DNA of 64,000 bases, taken from NCBI RefSeq assembly GCF_001297015.1, contig NZ_LIGE01000031.1, positions 124,001 through 188,000 of the forward strand, written 5' to 3'. The notes below the pieces were generated by a model. The model was given only the letters and a program-made list of their open reading frames with translations. It was not told the DNA's origin and made no database searches. A program made the translations under genes and the position numbers. This DNA is from Pseudomonas sp. RIT-PI-r (GTDB lineage Bacteria > Pseudomonadota > Gammaproteobacteria > Pseudomonadales > Pseudomonadaceae). Shown piece after piece: positions 20,482-29,851 of the stretch (position 1 is its first letter; every line of letters starts with the position of its first letter).

Positions 20482-22556
20482 TGGTCACGCTCGGCCGCCT
20501 GAAGGCGCGCGCACGCCAGCAACTCAAGCCGTCGCGCAGCGTCGTCGCTATCGAGCAACGCTTCGCTGGTACCGGGCAAGCGCCGCGACCAGTTCGGGTG
20601 TGTGTCGATGGTACCGGGCAGGTTCGCCTGTTCGTTGATACCCAGCGCGTCTTCCAGTGGCAGCAACACCAAGGGGGCGCGGGTATGGCCAAGGAAGCGC
20701 ACAGCGGCATCGACTACTTGATCGGCCTCGTGGGATTCCTCGCGAAAGTTTTGCGGGTCCTGGCTCAAGGCGCTGCGCAAGCCTTCGCGCTCACGCTGGC
20801 GATGATGGCGCCATTCGATCTCACCGTTGGCATCGACAAAATCCAGTCGCGCGTTCCAGTCGATATCGCGGCCATGCCACCAGCCATTGAGTGTTGGCAG
20901 GTCGTGGGTGCTGGTGGTAGCGAGGGCGTTGTCCGGCCAGTCGAGGATGGGCTTGAAGTGACAGTTGTCCTGTTCGAACAGCAGCACGCGCATGCCGAGC
21001 ATCGAGCGGGCGATGAGTTTCTCGCGCAGGCCATCGGGCACGGTGCCGAGGTCCTCACCGAGGACAATCGCCTGATGACGATGGGATTCGAGGGTCAGCA
21101 GCCGCAGCAGGTCATCCACCGGGTAGTACAGATAAGCGCCGTCGGCCGGCACCGCGCCATTGGGAATCACCCACAGGCGTTGCAGGCCCATCACATGGTC
21201 GATGCGCAAGCCCCCAGCGTGGGCGAAATTGGCCCGGAGCATGTCGATGAACGCGCGAAAGCCATTACGGATCAGGCCTTCGGGGGAGAACGCGGAAATG
21301 CCCCAGCCCTGACCGGAGCGGTTGAGGATATCGGGCGGCGCACCGACGGTCAGCGAGGCGAGTAGTTCGTCCTGAAAGCTCCAGGCCTGGCTGCCGGCGC
21401 CATCGGCCCCGACCGCCAGATCGGCGATCAGACCAATGCCCATGCCGGCGCTGCGTGCGGCGGTTTGCGCACGTTCCAGGCAGCGGTGGATCAGCCATTG
21501 GCAAAAAGCGAAATAGCCGATGCGCTCGGCATATTCTTCGGCGAAGGCTTCCAGCGCGGCACCGCGCGGGTCGTGCCAGTGTTCCGGCCATTGCCGCCAG
21601 TCGAGGTTCTCGCCACGGGCGGCGCGCATTTCCTGAATCGCTTCGAAACGGCAGTGGTTTTCCAATGCTTCGCCACCGGCGTGACGGAAACTGGCGAAGT
21701 CCGGGTGCAGCGGATGCTCACCGGCGATGAAACCTTCATACAACGCTTGCAGGAGTTTCTGCTTGGCGTCGGCGGCGCTCGGCCAGTCGATCAGCGTCAG
21801 GTCTTCCAGTTGCGCGAACTGCTCGGCCAGGCCGGCCGCGTCGATCGCATCACGCAAGGCGCGCTCACCGAGAATGGTCCCGGGTGCTGCGTAAAGAGAA
21901 TTGAGGAACAACCGACTGGATGGCGAATAAGGGCTGTAGCGTCCGTTATCGGCGTTGAACATGGCGTGCAGCGGGCTGATCGCCACCGCATCGGCGCCGC
22001 GCTCACCGGCCACGCGCACCAGGTCTTCCAGCGCCTGAGTATCGCCGAATCCGCCGTCACCGGGGCGGCGCAGCGAATACAGCTGCGCACTCAGACCCCA
22101 GACGCGGGGAATCGGATTATCCACTGCATCGCCGACGCTGAAGCAGCGCTCCGGGGCCACGGCCAAGGTGAAATACTGATCGCTGATGTGCACCTGTTGA
22201 TAGCCGACCGGGATCAGCCCCGGCAATATCGCTTCGGAATCGAGTTTCAGATTCAGCCGCGAGCCGTCTTCAAGGTGGATTTCACAAGGCGTTTGCGGGG
22301 CGAAATAACGCGCCAGATCGACGCCGACACCGACATCGGCGGTCAACAACGGCGGCAAGTGGCGATCTTGTTGAACGGCTTGCAGTTCCAACAGGCTGGC
22401 GTCGATTTCCTGCGCCGTGCTGGCGGGGTGACCGAGGCCGATCAGGACATTGCGCAGCACCGCCGGAGCGACTTTTTGCGGGCGGCCGTTGGCGTCGATC
22501 CAGTCGACGGCAAGGCCGGCGCGGCTTGCAAGAATTTCCAGTTGCGCATCGCTCAT
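20478..22556 (-). CDS. malQ: 4-alpha-glucanotransferase (amylomaltase)
   Basis: The 692-residue GH77 enzyme transfers glucan segments between maltodextrins. Catalytic D453 (LRIDHVMGL), E501 (VLGEDLGTV) and D552 (TSTHDLPT) are visible. The start ATG shares ATGA with the treZ stop; an in-frame reading beginning 40 codons earlier lies within treZ and is rejected. The stop overlaps the treY start. It likely disproportionates short maltodextrins left by GlgX and TreY/TreZ so that they can be used again. Confidence 0.97.
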   Translation of the reverse strand: MSDAQLEILASRAGLAVDWIDANGRPQKVAPAVLRNVLIGLGHPASTAQEIDASLLELQAVQQDRHLPPLLTADVGVGVDLARYFAPQTPCEIHLEDGSRLNLKLDSEAILPGLIPVGYQQVHISDQYFTLAVAPERCFSVGDAVDNPIPRVWGLSAQLYSLRRPGDGGFGDTQALEDLVRVAGERGADAVAISPLHAMFNADNGRYSPYSPSSRLFLNSLYAAPGTILGERALRDAIDAAGLAEQFAQLEDLTLIDWPSAADAKQKLLQALYEGFIAGEHPLHPDFASFRHAGGEALENHCRFEAIQEMRAARGENLDWRQWPEHWHDPRGAALEAFAEEYAERIGYFAFCQWLIHRCLERAQTAARSAGMGIGLIADLAVGADGAGSQAWSFQDELLASLTVGAPPDILNRSGQGWGISAFSPEGLIRNGFRAFIDMLRANFAHAGGLRIDHVMGLQRLWVIPNGAVPADGAYLYYPVDDLLRLLTLESHRHQAIVLGEDLGTVPDGLREKLIARSMLGMRVLLFEQDNCHFKPILDWPDNALATTSTHDLPTLNGWWHGRDIDWNARLDFVDANGEIEWRHHRQREREGLRSALSQDPQNFREESHEADQVVDAAVRFLGHTRAPLVLLPLEDALGINEQANLPGTIDTHPNWSRRLPGTSEALLDSDDAARRLELLACARLQAAERDQ

Positions 22557-24355
22557 AGGCGCTCTCCATTCAGAGGTTGCAAAGGGGTTGCGGCCGTGAG
22601 GCTGACAAGCGCGCAATACGCGGGCAGTACGCCCGATTCCGATAGATCGACGGTGGGTGGCTGTTGAAACAACCACACGGCCTCGGTCTGTGGAGGGTTG
22701 ACCACTGGCGTGTCGCTGAGGTTCAGGTCAATTCGCAGCTCGCTGCCATTGCCCAGACGCCAGCGCGCACTGACCGCGCCATAACCGAGCATATGCGCGC
22801 CGAGCGCTTGCGTGCCGGACAGATGGGGAATGATGTATTGATGGCGAAATTGCAGGAGCTTTTGGTAGAGCGCGAGGGTTTCCTGCTGTTTTTCGCTGCC
22901 ATGACCGACCAACCTTGGCTGTGAAGCGTGGAAGGTTTTTTCGCCATTCGGGTCGGGAATCTGCTCGCGCTTGTGCGGATCGGCGAAGGCGCTGAACGCG
23001 GCGAATTCATTGCGCCGACCCTCGCGCACCAGTTCCGCCAGTTCGCCGTGGTGACTGGTGAAAAACAGGAATGGCTGCTCGGCGGCGAACTCGTCACCCA
23101 TGAACATCAGCGGAATCATCGGTGACAGCAGCAACAACACGGTCGCTGCCTGAACGGCGCGCGGATCGGCCAGATGATGCAGGCGCTCGCCGAACGCACG
23201 GTTACCGATCTGATCGTGGTTTTGCAGGAACAGCACGAACGCCGTGGAGGGCAGGTGTTCGCTGGGCTCGCCGCGCGGTTCGCCATGGCGGGTGATGTGG
23301 CCCTGGAAGACAAAACCCTGACTGAGGCAGCGCGCCAATTGTTCGGTGGGTTGTGCGGCATAGTCGGCGTAGTAGGCGTCGGTTTCGCCGGTGAGCAGCA
23401 CGTGCAGGGCGTTATGGCCGTCGTCGTTCCACTGCGCGTCGTAGTCGTATTCGAGCAGGCTCGACTGGTTCAGTTCGTTTTCCACCGTCAGCCAGACATG
23501 CCGGCTCGGGTCGATCTGCGCGCGGATGCGCTGGGCCATTACCGTGAGGAAATCCGGGTCTTCGATGGCATGCACCGCGTCCAGGCGCAGACCGTCGAAG
23601 CGGTATTCGAGCAACCACATCAGGGCGTTTTCGATGAAAAATTCCCGCACTTCGTCGCGGCGGAAATCGATCGCCGCGCCCCACGGCGTGTGTTTGTCCT
23701 CGCGGAAAAAACCTTTGGCGTAACGATGGAGGTAATTGCCGTCGGGGCCGAAGTGGTTGTAAACCACATCGAGAATCACCGCCAGGCCGTGGCCGTGGGC
23801 GCTGTCGATAAGGTGTTTGAGTTGTTCCGGCGTGCCGTAGGAGGCTTGCGGGGCGTAGGGCAAAACACCGTCGTAGCCCCAATTGCGTTCGCCGGGAAAC
23901 TGCGCCAGCGGCATCAGTTCGATGGCGGTGATGCCCAGGCCCGCAAGGCGCGCCAGATGTTGTTCGACTTCCGCGAATCCCCCGAGCGCACCGACGTGCA
24001 ACTCGTAGATCACCGCTTCGCTCCACGGCCGACCGTGCCAGGCCGTGTGTCGCCATTGATAAGCCAGCGGATCGACCACCACGCTGTGACGGTCGAGGTC
24101 GCCGTCCTGCGCCCTGGAAGCCGGGTCGGGCACCTCCAGTTCACCGTCGATGTTATAGCGATAACGCGAACCCGCCGCACAGCGGGTCTTGATCACGAAC
24201 CAGCCATCTGCCTGAGGCAGCATTGGCAGGGACTGGCCGTTGTCCAGCTCGACACTGACGTAAAACGCATCCGGCGCCCACAGTGCAAACTGCGTGTGTT
24301 CGGCGTCCAGCATGATCGCGCCGTGGGGCCAGGTTTCAGTAGACCGTAACGGCAT
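22553..24355 (-). CDS. treZ: Maltooligosyl trehalose trehalohydrolase
   Basis: The 600-residue GH13_10 enzyme cuts trehalose from maltooligosyl-trehalose made by TreY. It has an N-terminal beta domain (about 10-100), then the barrel with D259 (YRFDGLRLDAVHAIED), E292 (TVENELN) and D381 (LQNHDQIGNRA). It starts 18 bases after the glgA stop, and its stop overlaps the malQ start. Length matches known TreZ. Confidence 0.97.
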   Translation of the reverse strand: MPLRSTETWPHGAIMLDAEHTQFALWAPDAFYVSVELDNGQSLPMLPQADGWFVIKTRCAAGSRYRYNIDGELEVPDPASRAQDGDLDRHSVVVDPLAYQWRHTAWHGRPWSEAVIYELHVGALGGFAEVEQHLARLAGLGITAIELMPLAQFPGERNWGYDGVLPYAPQASYGTPEQLKHLIDSAHGHGLAVILDVVYNHFGPDGNYLHRYAKGFFREDKHTPWGAAIDFRRDEVREFFIENALMWLLEYRFDGLRLDAVHAIEDPDFLTVMAQRIRAQIDPSRHVWLTVENELNQSSLLEYDYDAQWNDDGHNALHVLLTGETDAYYADYAAQPTEQLARCLSQGFVFQGHITRHGEPRGEPSEHLPSTAFVLFLQNHDQIGNRAFGERLHHLADPRAVQAATVLLLLSPMIPLMFMGDEFAAEQPFLFFTSHHGELAELVREGRRNEFAAFSAFADPHKREQIPDPNGEKTFHASQPRLVGHGSEKQQETLALYQKLLQFRHQYIIPHLSGTQALGAHMLGYGAVSARWRLGNGSELRIDLNLSDTPVVNPPQTEAVWLFQQPPTVDLSESGVLPAYCALVSLTAATPLQPLNGERL

Positions 24356-24373
24356 CGTTGAAAACCTCCCTGG

Positions 24374-25960
24374 TTATTTGTGGTGCGCTTTACCCAGTGC
24401 CTTGGCCACCAGTTGCTCGTAGAGTTCGGCGTACGGTTCAACCGCTTTGCACCAGTTGAAAGGTGCCGCCATCGCCCGGCAACGCATGGCATTGAGCAGC
24501 TCTGGAAAGGCGAAGACCTTGAACGCACGGCTCAGGGCTTCTTGATAGCTCTCAGCAGTGGATTGGTCAAAGAGGAAGCCGGTGACGCCGTTTTCAATGG
24601 TGTCGGCCAGCCCGCCGGTGTTGCGCGCCACCGGCAGCGAGCCGAAGCGCTGGGCGTACATCTGGCTCAAACCACACGGCTCGTAACGCGATGGCATCAG
24701 CAGGAAATCGCTGCCGGCGAACATGCGGCGGGCGTCGGTTTCATTGAAGCCGATGCGCACGCCGATCTGCCCGGGAAAGCGCAGCGCCAGTTCACGCATG
24801 GCTTGCTCTTCTTCCGGCTCGCCGCGACCGATGATCGCGATCTGGCCACCGTTTTCAACGATGTACTCGGACACCGCGATCGTCAGGTCCAGACCTTTTT
24901 GATAGACCAGTCGCGACACCACGGCGAACAACGGGCCTTCGGAGTCATTCAATTCGAATAGTTCGCGCACATGCGCAGCGTTGACCGCTTTGCCTTCCCA
25001 GTCACCGATGGCAAACGGCGCGAACAGGTGCGGATCGGTGGCAGCATCCCAGCTCTCGTCGATGCCGTTGGGAATACCGCTGAGCAAGCCTTGCTGGGTC
25101 TTGGCAGCGAGAAAACCGTCGAGACCGCAGCCGAAATCCGGGGTGGTGATTTCCTGCGCGTAGGTCGCGCTGACCGTGGTGATGTGGCTCGAATAGGCCA
25201 TGCCGGCCTTGAGGAACGACATCTTGCCGTAGAACTCCATGCCTTCCTGTTGCAGAGCATGGTTGGGAATGCCCAGCTCAGGGCAGGAGCCAAGACTGGT
25301 CACGCCTTGATACGCGAGGTTGTGAATGGTGAACAGGGTCGGCGTGCGCTGCCCGCGCCAGTGCATATAGGCAGGGGCCAGGCCGGCCGGCCAGTCATGG
25401 GCGTGCACCAGATCCGGGCACCAGTGAATTTGTGCGAGGTTGGCGGCGATGTCGGCAGCGGCCAGACCCAAACGGGCGAAACGAATGTGATTGTCCGGCC
25501 AGTCGCGGCCGTTGTTGGCGCCGTAGGGCGAGCCTTCGCGCTCGTAAAGTTCAGGGCAGATCAACACGTAGATCACCAGACCGTCCGGCATATCCATACG
25601 GCCGATCTTGCACGGCGGCAGCGCAGCGTGGCCACCGAGTTCGCCGATGATGTGGATCGGGTTCTCGCTGTGCATTACCTGCGGGTAACCGGGGATCAGC
25701 ACGCGCACATCGTGCAGATGCGCCATGGCGCGGGGCAGGGCGGCGGAGACGTCACCCAGGCCACCGGTTTTCACCAGATCGGCGATTTCCGAAGTCACGA
25801 ACAGCACTTTCTTTTTGTTCGGATTCTGGCTCGCTACCGGAGTCAGCGTCTTGGTGCCGGGGACGTTGATCTGTCGGCTGCCGGGAACACTGACGCTGCT
25901 CGATTCGCCAACTGACTGCTGAGCACGCTCTCCCTGAATATCCAATGCCGCACTGATCAT
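24374..25960 (-). CDS. glgA: Glycogen synthase (GT5)
   Basis: The 528-residue GT5 enzyme carries the KTGGLGD substrate loop at residues 64-70 and the C-terminal PSRYEPCGLSQ and RNTGGLADTI motifs. It has an N-terminal extension of about 50 residues compared with E. coli GlgA. The ATG at 25960 is chosen because GGGAG lies six bases upstream; the frame is open far beyond it, but that part looks non-coding. It is the first gene of the minus-strand glucan/trehalose operon, and its leader holds two hairpins (26014-26045). No glgC is in view, so the donor supply is not evident from this window. Confidence 0.95.
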   Translation of the reverse strand: MISAALDIQGERAQQSVGESSSVSVPGSRQINVPGTKTLTPVASQNPNKKKVLFVTSEIADLVKTGGLGDVSAALPRAMAHLHDVRVLIPGYPQVMHSENPIHIIGELGGHAALPPCKIGRMDMPDGLVIYVLICPELYEREGSPYGANNGRDWPDNHIRFARLGLAAADIAANLAQIHWCPDLVHAHDWPAGLAPAYMHWRGQRTPTLFTIHNLAYQGVTSLGSCPELGIPNHALQQEGMEFYGKMSFLKAGMAYSSHITTVSATYAQEITTPDFGCGLDGFLAAKTQQGLLSGIPNGIDESWDAATDPHLFAPFAIGDWEGKAVNAAHVRELFELNDSEGPLFAVVSRLVYQKGLDLTIAVSEYIVENGGQIAIIGRGEPEEEQAMRELALRFPGQIGVRIGFNETDARRMFAGSDFLLMPSRYEPCGLSQMYAQRFGSLPVARNTGGLADTIENGVTGFLFDQSTAESYQEALSRAFKVFAFPELLNAMRCRAMAAPFNWCKAVEPYAELYEQLVAKALGKAHHK

Positions 25961-26013
25961 ATGTAACTCCCGTTTTGTTGATCTGATTCTTGTCTGGAAC
26001 AAGTGATGTCCAT

Positions 26014-26045
26014 GGCCACATCCTGTGGCCGGGCGCAAACGCGCC
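26014..26045 (-). promoter_or_regulatory. Tandem hairpins in the glgA leader, GGA in the loop of the first
   Basis: Read on the minus strand, GGCGC/GCGCC around GTTT is followed by GGCCACA/TGTGGCC with GGA as the three-base loop. The hairpin ends 54 bases before the glgA start codon. The loop context AGGATGT matches the core of CsrA/RsmA sites. A role in translation control is inferred, and a transcriptional role is also possible. Confidence 0.35.
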
Positions 26046-26447
26046 ACGCATCGGTGAGCAAACGCTACCCAACACGCGCAAGCAGAATGGGTGTAGAGGC
26101 CATTGCAAGGATTGCACCAGTCGCTTTGGCCCTGCCTTTCAGATGACCCGCCGCTTTGCGCAAAAGTTTCGAGTTTTTTTCCGCAATGTGACTGGCAGGT
26201 CGTACCTCGAAAAAACCAGTCTAGGCCAGATCCTAGAGCGGGCCAGAGCAAATGGGTAAATTGTTCGACAATCGGTTGGCAGTCTGTGCAAACCGTACTT
26301 TGGCGGGGCAAACGCACCGACGAAGTGCAGGTTTTTTTGCGAGAGAGGGCCAAAACGGTGACTGGGCGGTCACGATTTTGTGCTAGTGGTCAGTGCGGTT
26401 GCACTGTTGTGGTGCGGGCAGTTTGTTGATGGGGTGACTGTTATGAC

Positions 26448-26518
26448 GCTATCGCGAGCAGGCTCACTCCTACAGTTGAAATGCGATCCCCTGTAGGAGT
26501 GAGCCTGCTCGCGATAGC
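26448..26518. repeat. REP inverted pair, GAGCCTGCTCGCGATAGC family
   Basis: Tightly spaced inverted pair (spacer about 20 bases), with almost perfect arms GCTATCGCGAGCAGGCTCAC and its complement. It is 35 bases downstream of the hydroxyacid dehydrogenase stop. Confidence 0.92.
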
Positions 26519-26552
26519 AATAGTGACTTCACCCTCTATTTGCAGAGAAGGG

Positions 26553-27506
26553 TCAGTTCAACAGGCGAACCGGCTCCCCAGCCGCCCAAGCCTGAATATC
26601 CTCGATCATCTGCGAAAAGAACTGCGCATAGTTCTGCCGACTGACATACCCGACATGCGGCGTCGCCAGTACGTTGTCCAGTGTGCGAAACGGGTGCATG
26701 GCCGGCAGCGGTTCCTGCTCGAATACGTCCAGCGCCGCCCCGGCGATCTGCTGTTTCTGCAAGGCCTTGATCAGCGCCGCTTCATCGACAATCGGCCCGC
26801 GCGCGGTGTTGACCAGCAGAGCCGTCGGTTTCATCCAGCCCAGCGCCTGCGCATCGACCAGCCCGCGACTGCGTTCGCTGAGCACCAGATGCACCGACAG
26901 TACGTCAGCCTGCTCGAACAGTTGCTGCTTGCTGACGTACGTCACGCCCACTTGTTCAGCTCGTTCTGCAGTGAGGTTTTCGCTCCAGGCAATCACCCGC
27001 ATGCCGAACACTTGACCGAACTGCGCAACGCGATGGCCAATACTGCCGAGACCGAGAATGCCGAGGGTCTTGCCGTGCAGGTCGCCGCCCAGACCTTGCT
27101 GCCACGTGCCGGCGCGCAGGGCATTGGCTTCATTCACCAGGTTACGCGTGGCGGCCATGATCAGTGCCCAGGTCAATTCCGGCGCTGCATGTTTGTAGCT
27201 GTCAGTGCCACAGACCTTGACTCCGAGTCTGGCTGCCGCTGGCATGTCCAGCGCCGCATTGCGCATGCCGCCGGTGACCAGCAACTTGAGATTGGGCAGA
27301 CGCTTGAGCAAATCTTCATCGAAACGCGTGCGCTCGCGCATCACACAGATCACCTGATACCGGCCGAGACGCTCGGCCAGTGTGGCGTTATCGGCCGGGT
27401 AATCATGTTCAAACGTCACTTCACCGAGGCTATCGAGCACTGACCAGTCGACCACATCGCGGGCCACGTCCTGCCAGTCATCGATTACTGCAATCTGCAC
27501 CGCCAT
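26553..27506 (-). CDS. D-2-hydroxyacid dehydrogenase family protein
   Basis: The 317-residue NAD(P)-dependent oxidoreductase has the dinucleotide motif GLGSIG (residues 152-157), and the catalytic residues R236 (NTARGP), E265 (VFEQEP) and H284 (TPHVGY). The family reduces 2-keto acids or oxidises D-2-hydroxy acids; the substrate cannot be read from the sequence. The ATG has GAGG eight bases upstream. It starts 13 bases after the stop of the alpha/beta hydrolase gene, so both may be co-transcribed. Confidence 0.92.
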   Translation of the reverse strand: MAVQIAVIDDWQDVARDVVDWSVLDSLGEVTFEHDYPADNATLAERLGRYQVICVMRERTRFDEDLLKRLPNLKLLVTGGMRNAALDMPAAARLGVKVCGTDSYKHAAPELTWALIMAATRNLVNEANALRAGTWQQGLGGDLHGKTLGILGLGSIGHRVAQFGQVFGMRVIAWSENLTAERAEQVGVTYVSKQQLFEQADVLSVHLVLSERSRGLVDAQALGWMKPTALLVNTARGPIVDEAALIKALQKQQIAGAALDVFEQEPLPAMHPFRTLDNVLATPHVGYVSRQNYAQFFSQMIEDIQAWAAGEPVRLLN

Positions 27507-27519
27507 CAGCCTTACCTCA

Positions 27520-28569
27520 TCAACGAACGGGATTGGATGTATTCAGCCAGTCGAGCAGAGCTTTGTGGAACTGCGCCGGTTCTTCCATTTGCGGCGCGTG
27601 GCCCATGCCGGGAAATTCCACCAGCGTCGACTGCGGAATCAGCTTGGCCACTTGTTTGCCGAGCACCTCGTAATGGCCGATTTTGGCTTTTACTTCCGGT
27701 GGGGCGAGATCCTTGCCGATTGCCGTGGTGTCGGAAGTGCCGATCAGCAGCAACGTCGGCATCTTCAGGTCTTTGAACTCGTAAAACACCGGCTGGGTGA
27801 AAATCATGTCGTAGATCAGCGCCGAGTTCCAGGCGACCTGGGTTTTACCCGGGCCTTTGCTGAGGCCGGCGAGCATGTCCACCCAACGATCGAATTCCGG
27901 TTTCCAGCGGCCGTCGTAATAGGTGGTGCGTTCGTAATCACGAATGCCCTGGGCGCTGACTTTCAGCTCGCGCTGATACCACTGATCCACGGTGCGATAG
28001 GGCACGCCGAGGGCTTTCCAGTCTTCCAGGCCGATCGGATTGACCAGCGCCAGTTGCTCGACCTGTTCCGGGAACAACAAGGCATAGCGGGTGGCGAGCA
28101 TGCCACCGGTGGAATGGCCGAGCAGGGTGGCCTTCTGAATGCCCAGCGCTTTGAGCAATTGCTGGGTGTTGGTTGCCAGTTGCTGGAAGCTGTATTGATA
28201 GTTGTCCGGTTTGCTCGATGTGCAGAAGCCAATCTGATCCGGTGCGACCACACGGTAACCGGCCTCGCTCAGGGCCTTGATCGAACTGTCCCAGGTCGCG
28301 GCGCAAAAATTCTTGCCGTGCATCAGCACCACGGTGCGGCCATTGGCTTTGCCATGAGCGGCGACGTCCATGTAGCCCATCTGCAGGGATTTGCCCTGAG
28401 ACTGGAAGGCAAAGTGTTTAAGCGTGTAAGGGTATTCGAAACCTTGCAGTTCCGGGCCGTAAGCCGGGCCTTCGGGCATTGCTTCGGCTGGCGCGGCAGC
28501 CTGCGCAGACAAGGGCAGGGCGGCGCAGAGGAGCAGGGAGGGGAGCCAACGGGAAAACGTGACAGACAT
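27520..28569 (-). CDS. Secreted alpha/beta hydrolase
   Basis: The 349-residue protein has a signal peptide (residues 1 to about 24, ending SAQA-A) and an alpha/beta hydrolase fold with the oxyanion region MHGKNF (84-89), nucleophile S153 in GHSTGG and a probable catalytic H324 in GMGHAP. It should act in the periplasm or outside the cell. The start at 28569 has GGAG nine bases upstream; a start five codons earlier is possible but has no good ribosome site. It lies upstream of the hydroxyacid dehydrogenase gene. Substrate unknown. Confidence 0.88.
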   Translation of the reverse strand: MSVTFSRWLPSLLLCAALPLSAQAAAPAEAMPEGPAYGPELQGFEYPYTLKHFAFQSQGKSLQMGYMDVAAHGKANGRTVVLMHGKNFCAATWDSSIKALSEAGYRVVAPDQIGFCTSSKPDNYQYSFQQLATNTQQLLKALGIQKATLLGHSTGGMLATRYALLFPEQVEQLALVNPIGLEDWKALGVPYRTVDQWYQRELKVSAQGIRDYERTTYYDGRWKPEFDRWVDMLAGLSKGPGKTQVAWNSALIYDMIFTQPVFYEFKDLKMPTLLLIGTSDTTAIGKDLAPPEVKAKIGHYEVLGKQVAKLIPQSTLVEFPGMGHAPQMEEPAQFHKALLDWLNTSNPVR

Positions 28570-28656
28570 AAGGTCAAACTCCATTTGAAAACGGCCGATG
28601 CTGGAACGGCCGGATTATGGCGACGTTAAACACAGGCAATGCCCGCGCCCGATCGT

Positions 28657-29094
28657 TCAACCCAGCCACCCCAGCGTCAGCATGGCCAGCACGCCGTAAC
28701 GTGCGCTTTTGGCCAGGGTGACGATAAACAGAAACCGTCCGAGCGGTTCGCGCATGACACCGGCGATCAGCGTCAGCGGGTCGCCGATGATAGGCAGCCA
28801 GCTCAGTAGCAACGACCAGTGGCCGTAGCGTTCATAGTGCTTGCGCGCCTTGGCCATGTGCGCGGGACTGACCGGAAACCAGCGCCGATCCTGAAATCGC
28901 TCGAGCCGACAGCCCAGCCACCAATTGACCAGCGAGCCGAGCACATTGCCTAGCGTCGCGACCGTGAGCAGTCCCCAGAGCCAGTAACGATCACTGACGA
29001 TCAGCCCGACCAGCAACGCCTCGGACTGCAGCGGCAACAATGTCGCAGCACCGAACGCGGCGAAGAACAGCCCGAAATAAGCCGCGCCGATCAA
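28657..29094 (-). CDS. YqaA/DedA-family membrane protein
   Basis: The 145-residue protein resembles YqaA (SNARE-associated/DedA-like) proteins: GAATLLPLQSEALLVGL, LGNVLGSLVNWWLG and LPIIGDPLTLIAGVMR are typical. Four or so hydrophobic segments place it in the inner membrane. The start is taken as TTG at 29094, which shares TTGA with the DUF411 stop, and no ATG in frame suits the family. It is therefore translationally coupled to the DUF411 gene. Confidence 0.85.
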   Translation of the reverse strand: MIGAAYFGLFFAAFGAATLLPLQSEALLVGLIVSDRYWLWGLLTVATLGNVLGSLVNWWLGCRLERFQDRRWFPVSPAHMAKARKHYERYGHWSLLLSWLPIIGDPLTLIAGVMREPLGRFLFIVTLAKSARYGVLAMLTLGWLG

Positions 29095-29537
29095 TGGGCC
29101 GGGTAGTCCGCCACCACCACGTCAGCACCGTCCTTTTTCAGGCCGATCACTTGATAGGCATCGCTCATGCCATCCATTTCCATGCCCGGCGAACCCATCG
29201 GCATGCCCGGTGCGGCAACACCGAGCAGGTCATTGCGCTTGCTCAGGGCCAGCACTTGTTCAGCCGGTACGTGGCCTTCGACGAATTTACCGTTGATGAT
29301 TGCGGTGTGACAGGACGCCAGACGCGGTGGTACGCCGTGTTGCTGCTTGAAGCTGCTCATGTCGCTTTCGACGTGATCTTCAACTTTGAAACCGTTGGCT
29401 TCGAGGTGGCTGATCCATTTTTTGCAGCAGCCGCAATTGGCGTCGCGATGGACTTCGATCGGGATCAGATCGGCTGCCTGGGCCAGGGATGAAAGGAACA
29501 GGGCGCTCAGGGCGACCAGACGCAGGTGGGTTCGCAT
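29091..29537 (-). CDS. DUF411 periplasmic metal-binding-like protein
   Basis: The 148-residue protein has a signal peptide (1 to about 21, AQA-A), the CGCC cluster at residues 35-38 and a Met-rich stretch near residues 110-123. Relatives are linked to copper or other metal handling; the Cys and Met clusters fit this, but the function here is inferred. The fold is thioredoxin-like by family. It overlaps the YqaA gene by four bases, and a 314-base gap with a REP pair lies upstream. Confidence 0.85.
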   Translation of the reverse strand: MRTHLRLVALSALFLSSLAQAADLIPIEVHRDANCGCCKKWISHLEANGFKVEDHVESDMSSFKQQHGVPPRLASCHTAIINGKFVEGHVPAEQVLALSKRNDLLGVAAPGMPMGSPGMEMDGMSDAYQVIGLKKDGADVVVADYPAH

Positions 29538-29851
29538 GACGGATTCTCGGCTCGGGTGACGATCAGAAAAGAACGCATTTTGACCGGTTTTTCCCGTCTG
29601 GCATCAACGCAATGTTTCCAGTTGTTGCGAGGCGGGCTGGCAGGATGATCGTAGATCAAGGCTGACAGGTTGCTGAGCGAGAGATGACAAAGTTGTCAGG
29701 TGGCCACATCTGGCGATGTTGTGGCCCTGTGGGAGCGAGCCTGCTCGCGAAGGCCGTGTGTCAGGCACTGGAAGTAGTGACTGAAAGGACGCTTTCGCGA
29801 GCAGGCTCGCTCCCACAGGGGTTATAGGGTTGGCAGGAATTCCTGCATGAA
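29538..29851. other. Intergenic region with REP pair between the DUF411 and chemoreceptor genes
   Basis: This 314-base stretch contains the probable DUF411 promoter on the left and the REP pair at 29726-29820 next to the chemoreceptor 3' end. I see no gene. Confidence 0.45.
29726..29820. repeat. REP inverted pair, GGGAGCGAGCCTGCTCGCGAA family
   Basis: Inverted units CTGTGGGAGCGAGCCTGCTCGCGAA and TTCGCGAGCAGGCTCGCTCCCACAG flank about 45 bases. It is a variant of the GAGCCTGCTCGCGAT family with GGGAGC in place of AGGAGT. Confidence 0.92.

Larger units (their letters stand above)
25961..26552. other. Upstream region of the glgA operon
   Basis: This 592-base gap separates glgA from the hydroxyacid dehydrogenase gene. 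It holds the glgA leader with two hairpins near 26014-26045, about 400 bases without a convincing gene but with several A/T-rich stretches where promoters could lie, and a REP pair at its right end (26448-26518). Its size suits an operon leader under complex control. Confidence 0.5.

Noticed and set aside
24374..26353. Longer glgA reading beginning at 26353
   Set aside because: The added 131 residues are Cys- and Arg-rich with no family match, and the start at 25960 has a good ribosome site.
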